DNA from: an uncultured Anderseniella sp.
Lineage (GTDB): Bacteria > Pseudomonadota > Alphaproteobacteria > Rhizobiales > Aestuariivirgaceae
Assembly (NCBI GenBank): GCA_938039915.1
Contig: CALHUA010000227.1
Span: 1-43,583 of the forward strand
Direction of reading: 5' to 3'
Length of the DNA stretch: 43,583 nucleotides
Both the position numbers and the translations under genes were made by a program. The notes below the pieces were generated by a model. The model made no database searches. It had not been told where the DNA came from and saw nothing but the letters and a program-made list of their open reading frames with translations. Shown piece after piece: positions 37,394 through 43,583 of this stretch; within the stretch, counting starts at the first letter, position 1; every line of letters starts with the position of its first letter.

Positions 37394-38137
37394 ATGAACA
37401 GTGACAGCATTCGTCAGCTACTAACGCGCAGGCGGATGCTGTTTCTTTCAGGGGCAGCCGCAGCCGGCAGCGCGGCCGGTGCCATGTATGTCGCCGGTCC
37501 CGGCAATGCCCAGGCCGGTGGTGAAGTGGACCTCATTCTGGTGCTGGCAGTTGACTGTTCGTATTCGGTGGATGCGCGTGAATTCCGGTTGCAGATGGAT
37601 GGCATCGGCCAGGCCTTCCAGACCAGAGAGGTGCACCGTGCCATTGAAAGCGGGCCGCTCGGGCGTATAGCGGTGACGGTTTTCCAGTGGTCGGATGCCG
37701 AAAACCAGGCTTTGTCCACCCCGTGGACGGTGATCGACGGTCCCGCATCGGCCAACGCATTTGCCCAGAAGATGTTTTCGGTCCAGCGCGAGTTGGCCGA
37801 AGGCGGCACTGCAATCGGGGCAGCCCTGCAGTTTGCCGCTGCTGCCGCAACCGCGGCCCCGTTCACGTCCAACCGGCGGGTTATCGACATCTCCTCCGAC
37901 GGTCGCAACAACCGTGGTGAGATCGTCGAGGTTGCCCGCGATGAAGTGATTGCACGCGGAATTACCATCAACGGCCTGGCCATCCTGAATGAATGGCCGA
38001 CGCTTGATCACTATTTTCGGAAATCAATCGTTGGCGGGCCGTATCACTTTGTGTTGCCCGCCAATGATTACGATGCCTACCGTGAAGCGATTTACCGCAA
38101 GCTGCTGAAGGAAATCACCGGCCCCGGTTTGTCATGA
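37394..38137 (+). CDS. DUF1194 / VWA-like exported protein, Tat-like signal
   Basis: TRRRMLFLSGAAAAGSAAGAMYVAGPGNAQA; VDLILVLAVDCSYSVDAREFRLQMDGIGQAF...IDISSDGRNNRGEIVEVARDEVIARGITINGLAI. Confidence 0.82.
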   Translation: MNSDSIRQLLTRRRMLFLSGAAAAGSAAGAMYVAGPGNAQAGGEVDLILVLAVDCSYSVDAREFRLQMDGIGQAFQTREVHRAIESGPLGRIAVTVFQWSDAENQALSTPWTVIDGPASANAFAQKMFSVQRELAEGGTAIGAALQFAAAAATAAPFTSNRRVIDISSDGRNNRGEIVEVARDEVIARGITINGLAILNEWPTLDHYFRKSIVGGPYHFVLPANDYDAYREAIYRKLLKEITGPGLS

Positions 38138-38143
38138 GGCAGA

Positions 38144-38674
38144 TCAGGCTGCTTCGCCCAGCAGGGCGTCCAGGTCCAGCCGCTCGGTGATCATGGCAAG
38201 TGTGCCATCGTCATTGTGTGGCCAGTCAGCCTGCGGCCGGTCCCAGTAAAGTTCGACGCCATTGCCGTCCGGGTCACGCAGGTAGAGCGCCTGTGACACA
38301 CCATGATCTGATGCTCCTTCAAGCTCATAACCTGCTTTTCTCACGCGCTTCAGCGCATCAGCCAGGTCAGCCCGTTCGGGATATACGATAGCCAGGTGAA
38401 ACAGGCCGGTGGTGCCGCGCGGTGGTGGCGAGCCACCCTCGCTTTCCCAGGTGTTGAGGCCGATATGATGATGGTAGTCGCCGGCTGCGATAAAGGCAGC
38501 CTGTTCGCCATAGCGTTGTTTGACGCCGAAGCCCAGCACGCCTACGTAGAAGTCCAGCGCCCGGTCGATATTGGCGACCTTGAGGTGGACATGCCCGATG
38601 CGGGCGCCGGCAGCGACAGGCGCTTGCGGGGCAGGGGGAATGGTCTTTGACATTGTGCTGTCTCCTGGGGTCAC
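38144..38674 (-). CDS. VOC-family (glyoxalase/extradiol dioxygenase-like) protein
   Basis: IGHVHLKVANIDRALDFYVGVLGFGVKQRYGEQAAFIAAGDYHHHIGLNTWES...ALYLRDPDGNGVELYWDRP. Confidence 0.9.
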   Translation of the reverse strand: MTPGDSTMSKTIPPAPQAPVAAGARIGHVHLKVANIDRALDFYVGVLGFGVKQRYGEQAAFIAAGDYHHHIGLNTWESEGGSPPPRGTTGLFHLAIVYPERADLADALKRVRKAGYELEGASDHGVSQALYLRDPDGNGVELYWDRPQADWPHNDDGTLAMITERLDLDALLGEAA

Positions 38675-39090
38675 GCGTTGGCTGATGTTTTGCGGGCCTG
38701 CATATCATCTACCGCAAACGCACCGCTGCCAAGCATCGCCTGTACCACCAGCACCACGGACCAGAACAACGGGTATTCCCATCCGCCGCCCTGATTGGAA
38801 AACACCCAGCCATTGCCGGAATGAGCCCACATGGCACCCAGCAGAATGGGAACCATGGCGAGAGAGACCAGTCGCGTCCGGAACCCGGCAATGAGGGCAA
38901 TGCCGCCAGCGATTTCCACAAACGCGGTGACATAGGCAAGGAAACCCGGCAGGCCGAGTGTTTCAAAAAAACCGGCGGTGCCGGGCAGGGTGAAAACGAA
39001 TACTTTCAAGAGTCCGTGCGCAAGTGCGGCGACGCCTAATGTAATTCGCAGCAGTGCGGTGCCATTTGCAGTCAGTTGATCATTGCTCAT
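38671..39090 (-). CDS. DoxX-family membrane protein
   Basis: Four TM segments; LRITLGVAALAHGLLKVFVFTLPGTAGFFETLGLPGFLAYVTAFVEIAGGIALIAGFRTRL; 4-nt overlap with VOC gene. Confidence 0.88.
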   Translation of the reverse strand: MSNDQLTANGTALLRITLGVAALAHGLLKVFVFTLPGTAGFFETLGLPGFLAYVTAFVEIAGGIALIAGFRTRLVSLAMVPILLGAMWAHSGNGWVFSNQGGGWEYPLFWSVVLVVQAMLGSGAFAVDDMQARKTSANA

Positions 39091-39149
39091 GGGAGCGTTC
39101 CTTTCGATGAACCAAGTGTCGATGACCCACAGATAGTGTGTTTTATGTT

Positions 39150-39199
39150 GGAGATAATCTGACGATTATGAGATAAATTATCTCTTGAAAGGAGATAAT
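39150..39199. promoter_or_regulatory. Candidate LysR operator cluster in divergent DoxX-LysR intergenic region
   Basis: Palindromes ATAATC-TGAC-GATTAT (39154-39169) and GAGATAA-A-TTATCTC (39170-39184); three GAGATAAT copies (+39151, -39177..39184, +39192). Confidence 0.6.
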
Positions 39200-40123
39200 A
39201 TGGATCGCTTCCGGGCCATCGAGGTGTTCGTCACCATTGTTGATCACGGCAGTTTTGCAGCTGCCGCGGAGGCTCTTGGCCTGTCCCGCAACATGGCATC
39301 GCGCCATCTGGCAGATCTTGAAGCCTATCTTGGTGCGCGCCTGCTCAATCGCACAACCCGCTCGCTCAGCCTGACCAGTACCGGCGCTGCCTATATCGAA
39401 CGGGCCCGGGAGATACTGGCGCAGCTTGATGAGGCGGACCGGCTGGCCGGTCTTCAGACCGTAACCCCGCAGGGCCGGCTTGCGCTGTCTGCGCCGATGT
39501 CATTCGGTGTGCGCCATCTGGCACCCTATCTGGGGCAGTACACGTCGGCAAATCCGAGTGTCGCGGTGGACATGTCTCTGAATGATCGCACTGTCGATCT
39601 GGTGGAAGAAGGCTTCGACGTTGCCATCCGCATCACCGCCAGGATGGCGGATTCCAACCTGATTGCCAGACGCATTGCCGATGCCGAGGTAGTCTTGTGT
39701 GCAAGTCCCGACTACATTGCAGCCCATGGTGCTCCCACAACACCGCAATGTCTTACTGATCACCTATGCCTTGGGTACACATTTGGCCATGAAGGCAATG
39801 TATGGTCGCTGCGTGACGGTGAAGGCAGCCTTGAAAAGGTGCGTGTATCGCCGGCGGTGTCGGCAAACAGTGGTGATGCGATAGAAGAAATTGCAATCGC
39901 AGGTGGCGGGCTTGCCCTGCAGCCGGACTTTATTGCCAATCGCGATATTGCATCCGGCAGGCTGGTTCGGGTGCTTCCCGGTTGGTCGGGCGGTGTGCTG
40001 GGGATTTATGCGCTGTGCGCCGGCCGACTGTATGAACCCTTGAAAGTCCGCAGTTTTATGGACTGGATAGGCAAACTTTATCGCCCAAAACCGCCATGGA
40101 CTGTGGATTTCGAGCCTAATTGA
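39200..40123 (+). CDS. LysR-family transcriptional regulator
   Basis: MDRFRAIEVFVTIVDHGSFAAAAEALGLSRNMASRHLADLEAYLGARLLNRTTRSLSLTSTG; RBS AGGAG upstream of ATG 39200. Confidence 0.94.
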   Translation: MDRFRAIEVFVTIVDHGSFAAAAEALGLSRNMASRHLADLEAYLGARLLNRTTRSLSLTSTGAAYIERAREILAQLDEADRLAGLQTVTPQGRLALSAPMSFGVRHLAPYLGQYTSANPSVAVDMSLNDRTVDLVEEGFDVAIRITARMADSNLIARRIADAEVVLCASPDYIAAHGAPTTPQCLTDHLCLGYTFGHEGNVWSLRDGEGSLEKVRVSPAVSANSGDAIEEIAIAGGGLALQPDFIANRDIASGRLVRVLPGWSGGVLGIYALCAGRLYEPLKVRSFMDWIGKLYRPKPPWTVDFEPN

Positions 40124-40199
40124 GAAAAAATTGCAACGAGGACTTGGCAAATCAGTGGAAAAACTATGACAATAATGTGACGGGCGGCACCCTGCGATC

Positions 40200-40241
40200 T
40201 GATTTTCGACGGCAACCACAAGTTGATTTTCGACGGCAACC
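40200..40241. repeat. Direct repeat TGATTTTCGACGGCAACC x2 (period 24 bp)
   Basis: Exact 18-bp copies at 40200-40217 and 40224-40241, immediately upstream of the oxidoreductase start. Confidence 0.75.
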
Positions 40242-40257
40242 TGAATGTGATGTTCTC

Positions 40258-42267
40258 ATGAGCAATCCCTATCCGCATCTGTTTACCCCTATTACCATCA
40301 ACCACAAGCGGTTGAAAAACCGCATCGTGTTTGGTGCGCATACCAACAACATGGCCGAGAACGGATTGCCATCGCGGCGAACCAAGGCCTATTACGTCGA
40401 GCGCGCCAAGGGGGGCGCCGGCATGATCGTGGTCGAGCCGGTGCCGGTGCATGCCTCAGGTGTCCTGACCCGTGGCAACTTCCGGGCCAATGATGACGCC
40501 ATCATTGCACCCCTTCGCAAGATCAACGAAGCCTGCAGCAACTATGACACGGTCATGCTGCACCAGCTGTATCATGTCGGTCAGCACGGTGATGGCGCCA
40601 ACTCCTTCCATGCCAACTGGTCAGCGTCGGGCATGCCGTCCATGCATGATTCAGACGGTGGTCATGAGGTCAACGAAGCAGAGATCGAGGAACTGATAGC
40701 CTCGTTTGTGGCCGCCGCCGACCGCGCCCAGCAGGCAGGCTTTGACGGCATTGAAATCTTTGCCGCCTATCATTCCCTGGTTGACCAGTTCTGGACACCC
40801 TGGTCCAACCGGCGCGATGACAAGTGGGGCGGCAGCCTGGAGAACCGGGTGCGGTTTTCGGCTGAAATTCTCAAACGCATCCGTGAGGCCTGCGGCTCCG
40901 ACTTCATCATCGGCATGGCAGTGTCCGTAGACCAGAAGGCCGAACCGGCCTTGTCACTGGAAGCCCTGAGCGAAATCGCCGCCTGGCACGATGAGCGCGG
41001 CCTGATGGATTACGTGACCTGCGGCACCGGCAGTTACTTCCGCGACCAGCCGATCATACCGAGCCACATTCACGAAGGTGTGGAAGGCGCTCATCTGTCT
41101 GATCATCTCAAGCATCAGCTGCGCCATGCCCGGGTCCAGGCGGAAGCCGGCATTCATTCGCCTGAAAAGGCTGAACAGGTCATCTCGACCGGTCAGGCTG
41201 ACACTTGTTCCATGGTGCGGGCCCAGATTGCGGACCCGCATCTGGCCAACAAGGCGCAAGCCGGCAACGGCGCCAGCATCCGTCCGTGTATTCACTGCAA
41301 TCAGCAGTGCATAGCGCGCCGCTACAAGGACTACTGGATTTCCTGCCTGGTCAACCCGTCGGTGGGGCGTGAATGGGAATGGCGCGGCGACAGGATTGCC
41401 AAGACCGAGCGCCGCAAGTCGGTGCTGGTTGTAGGCGCCGGGCCAGCCGGCCTGGAAGCGGCACGGGTCGCCGCAGAGGCAGGTCACAAGGTCACGCTGA
41501 TAGAGCGCGGGCCGATGATCGGTGGCCAATGGCATCTGGCCGGGCGCCAGCCGACCCGGTCGAGAATTAACGACCACATCAGTTGGTACAGCCATGAACT
41601 GGAGCGTCTGGGGGTAGATGTAAAGCTCGGCGAAGCCGCAACACCGCTGACCGTGCGCCATCTCCATCCCGATCACATCATAGCGGCAACCGGCATCAAG
41701 CCGGTCACGTCCGGCTTCCAGCGGGCCCTGCCGATGAACGATGTACTGCCGGGCCATGATGAGGCAAATGTGATCAGCTATCACACCGTGTTGGAGAACG
41801 GTGCGATGATCGGCGAGCGGGTGCTGGTGTTAGATGATCTGCATTCCTGGCGCGGTATCGGGACTGCACTGTATCTGGCCGAAGCCGGCCACAAGGTAAC
41901 CGCCATGACGGCCAATGGCGTATTGGCGGCAGAACTTTCAGGAACCGGGGCAGATGATGTGGCGCGCGCGCGTTTTGCGCGTCACGGCGGCGTGGCGCTG
42001 ACAGATACCGCGCTGCAATCATGGGGCAAGCCTGACAATGAAGGCTCGGTAGCGCGTTTCATCGACCTGTTGACCGGTGAAACCTTCGAGCGGAATTTCG
42101 AAACGCTGGTACTGGCGACGGTAGCCAGCCCCAACACGGAGTTTTCCGACGACATCCAGGCGCTGGGCGATTGCCCCCCGTTTGCCGTCGTGGGTGACTG
42201 CAACGCCCCGCGCAAGGCCCACATGGCCATCTACGAAGGCCGCAAGGCGGCACTGGAGATCGCTTAG
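40258..42267 (+). CDS. NADH:flavin oxidoreductase/FAD-binding fusion (DgcA/StcD/2,4-dienoyl-CoA-reductase-like; N-methyl amino-acid demethylase candidate)
   Basis: N-terminal OYE barrel (LFTPITINHKRLKNRIVFGAHTNNMAENGLPSRRTKAYYVERAKGGAGMIVVEPVPVH); Cys cluster CIHCNQQCIAR; C-terminal KSVLVVGAGPAGLEAARVAAEAGHKVTLIERG. Start MSNPYPHLF preferred over 40120. Confidence 0.88.
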   Translation: MSNPYPHLFTPITINHKRLKNRIVFGAHTNNMAENGLPSRRTKAYYVERAKGGAGMIVVEPVPVHASGVLTRGNFRANDDAIIAPLRKINEACSNYDTVMLHQLYHVGQHGDGANSFHANWSASGMPSMHDSDGGHEVNEAEIEELIASFVAAADRAQQAGFDGIEIFAAYHSLVDQFWTPWSNRRDDKWGGSLENRVRFSAEILKRIREACGSDFIIGMAVSVDQKAEPALSLEALSEIAAWHDERGLMDYVTCGTGSYFRDQPIIPSHIHEGVEGAHLSDHLKHQLRHARVQAEAGIHSPEKAEQVISTGQADTCSMVRAQIADPHLANKAQAGNGASIRPCIHCNQQCIARRYKDYWISCLVNPSVGREWEWRGDRIAKTERRKSVLVVGAGPAGLEAARVAAEAGHKVTLIERGPMIGGQWHLAGRQPTRSRINDHISWYSHELERLGVDVKLGEAATPLTVRHLHPDHIIAATGIKPVTSGFQRALPMNDVLPGHDEANVISYHTVLENGAMIGERVLVLDDLHSWRGIGTALYLAEAGHKVTAMTANGVLAAELSGTGADDVARARFARHGGVALTDTALQSWGKPDNEGSVARFIDLLTGETFERNFETLVLATVASPNTEFSDDIQALGDCPPFAVVGDCNAPRKAHMAIYEGRKAALEIA

Positions 42268-42367
42268 ATCAGGATGATTTCTGGTTGAATAAACCAAAAT
42301 CATAAACCTGATCGCTTTCAAAGTGATAGAGCAACTTTATGGGTTCGCTTGAACCCATGTTGCTCTA
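42267..42367. repeat. Triple-palindrome intergenic mosaic element (RIME-like) between convergent genes; may act as bidirectional terminator
   Basis: GATCAGG...CCTGATC (42267-42313, inner ATGATTT..GGTT/AACC..AATCAT), ATCGCTTT-C-AAAGTGAT (42311-42327), TAGAGCAAC-TTT-ATGGGTTC-GCTT-GAACCCAT-GTTGCTCTA (42327-42367). Confidence 0.75.
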
Positions 42368-43583
42368 GTCTTCAACCGGCTGCATTACCAGGGCGACCAG
42401 GTCCGATACGCTGTCGGCCTCCCACAGCCCCGTGCACGCTTCAAGCAGCCTTGCAGCCCGGGTGCTGTCCAGCACCGGTTGAGCGAGGTCGGTGAACTTG
42501 GCATGAAGGTCAGCGTCGCTGATCGGGTCTTCAGGATCACCAACCGCCTTCATCATTCCGCTCTCCAGGGTTCGCCCGTCGGTCAGTGATATGTGGACGC
42601 GGGCCAGGCGGTCCGCCGGAAAGGCGGCATTGGCCTCATCATCCTCGGTGACCTCGATCATGTTGGCCAGCCGCAGGATGTCAGGGTCCGTCAGGGCCTG
42701 TCCGGTTACTTCTTCCACGCCAATGCGCCCGCGCACCAGGGCAGCGGCGACGGGAAACTTGATCGAGTATTGCGCCTGCTCGGTATTGGCCGGTTCTGCC
42801 AGCGGCAGGCGTCTGGCCTGGTGAAAGGTTTCGATGCGGATACCGGATATGTCGGCAAAATCAAACTGGTCACTCAGTGACAGGGCAGCCGCAATGGCTG
42901 GTTGTGCCCATCGGCACACCGGGTAAAGCTTTACGTACTGATCGGCTACATACCAGCGTCCGCCCAGGTCATTCCAATATGAGGCCAGGTTCGGATCTTC
43001 CATGGTGATCGCCGGCGCGCCGGTGTGACCCAGCTGGGCAAGCTGGGCAGCGGCAATACCGGTGAAACCGCCCAAGGTCGCGCCGTCCTTGACCATGGTC
43101 GGATGATCGATGCAGCGCATCATCTGCGAGCGCGGGCCGTTGTACTCTGCAATACCCAGCGCGTGCCGTGTCCAGTCGGTATCAAGCTTCAGCGCACGTG
43201 CGCCAATCGCAGCTGCGGCCAGCGCATTCCATGCTCCCGAGGTATGATAATCCGATACGCTGGCGTGCAGCGCCAATCCGGCCCGCGTCGCGATCTCGTA
43301 GCCGATCACCAGTCGGGTCATGAATTCCGGGCCGGAAACGGGTATGTCGCCATCCGCAAACGCAAACAGCGCGGGGATGACGACGACCCCCATATGGCCC
43401 TTGGTGGCCTTCTGCCCATCATGGGCGTCAAGTGAATCGATAGATCCCGAATTGGCAAAGCCTGCGCCGGGCAGGGAGACGGCGCGACCGTCGAACATCA
43501 GGCCCGCCGCCTTGCCCGGTGCACCGAATGCCGTGCTGGCAAAGTCGCGCAGGATGCGGGAGTTGTCTGTCTGCGTGGCCGCC
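42365..43583 (-). CDS. MmgE/PrpD-family protein (5' end beyond the right window edge)
   Basis: Frame stays open to the edge (AATQTDNSRILRDFASTAFGAPGKAAGLMFDGRAVSLPGAGFANSGSIDSLDAHDG...); KGHMGVVVIPALFAFA; GPRSQMMRCIDHPTMVKDGATLGGFTGIAAAQLAQLG. Confidence 0.88.
   Translation of the reverse strand, partial: AATQTDNSRILRDFASTAFGAPGKAAGLMFDGRAVSLPGAGFANSGSIDSLDAHDGQKATKGHMGVVVIPALFAFADGDIPVSGPEFMTRLVIGYEIATRAGLALHASVSDYHTSGAWNALAAAAIGARALKLDTDWTRHALGIAEYNGPRSQMMRCIDHPTMVKDGATLGGFTGIAAAQLAQLGHTGAPAITMEDPNLASYWNDLGGRWYVADQYVKLYPVCRWAQPAIAAALSLSDQFDFADISGIRIETFHQARRLPLAEPANTEQAQYSIKFPVAAALVRGRIGVEEVTGQALTDPDILRLANMIEVTEDDEANAAFPADRLARVHISLTDGRTLESGMMKAVGDPEDPISDADLHAKFTDLAQPVLDSTRAARLLEACTGLWEADSVSDLVALVMQPVED

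Noticed and set aside
40954-41784. 276-aa minus-strand ORF
   Set aside because: Antisense to the oxidoreductase; no independent evidence.
1-43583. CRISPR array, tRNA or rRNA genes, phage or defence islands
   Set aside because: No regularly spaced repeat array, no recognisable tRNA/rRNA sequence and no integrase, phage structural or defence genes were seen by eye; dedicated tools (tRNAscan-SE, Infernal, DefenseFinder) would be needed to exclude them fully.

Overview
The window reads as a chromosomal segment from an alphaproteobacterium, most likely Rhizobiales/Hyphomicrobiales; taxonomy is inferred from gene content and order only. Positions ~1-19700 are a flagellar cluster in the classic rhizobial order: motB(partial)-motC-fliK/motD-SLT lytic transglycosylase-ftcR/rem, [PilZ protein on the minus strand], flgE-flgK-flgL-flaF-flbT-flgD-fliQ-flhA-fliR-fliJ-like-flgJ/cheL-like-flgN-like-FliL-like. 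A convergent minus-strand operon follows (DUF1217-flgF-fliI). The remainder (~19.7-43.6 kb) is metabolic and transport genes: an ATP-grasp-like protein, an EamA permease, a TPR-sulfotransferase-like protein, an Omp25-type porin, SDRs, a PLP lyase, RlpA, a SsuABC/TauABC-type transporter, moaA, a Pot-type ABC operon with a DUF1194 protein, VOC/DoxX/LysR, an NADH:flavin oxidoreductase (demethylase-like) and a partial MmgE/PrpD protein. The most notable non-coding signals are: a ~267-bp MITE-like element with 24-bp perfect terminal inverted repeats that forms the ATPase stop/permease start junction of an ABC operon; a triple-palindrome intergenic mosaic element at ~42.27-42.37 kb; an 8-residue tandem repeat in the MotB linker; and several palindromic candidate operators. 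No rRNA, tRNA or CRISPR was recognised by eye. I saw no clear-cut new defence-type system. The best uncharacterised-function lead is the ATP-grasp / EamA / P-loop 'sulfotransferase' neighbourhood.
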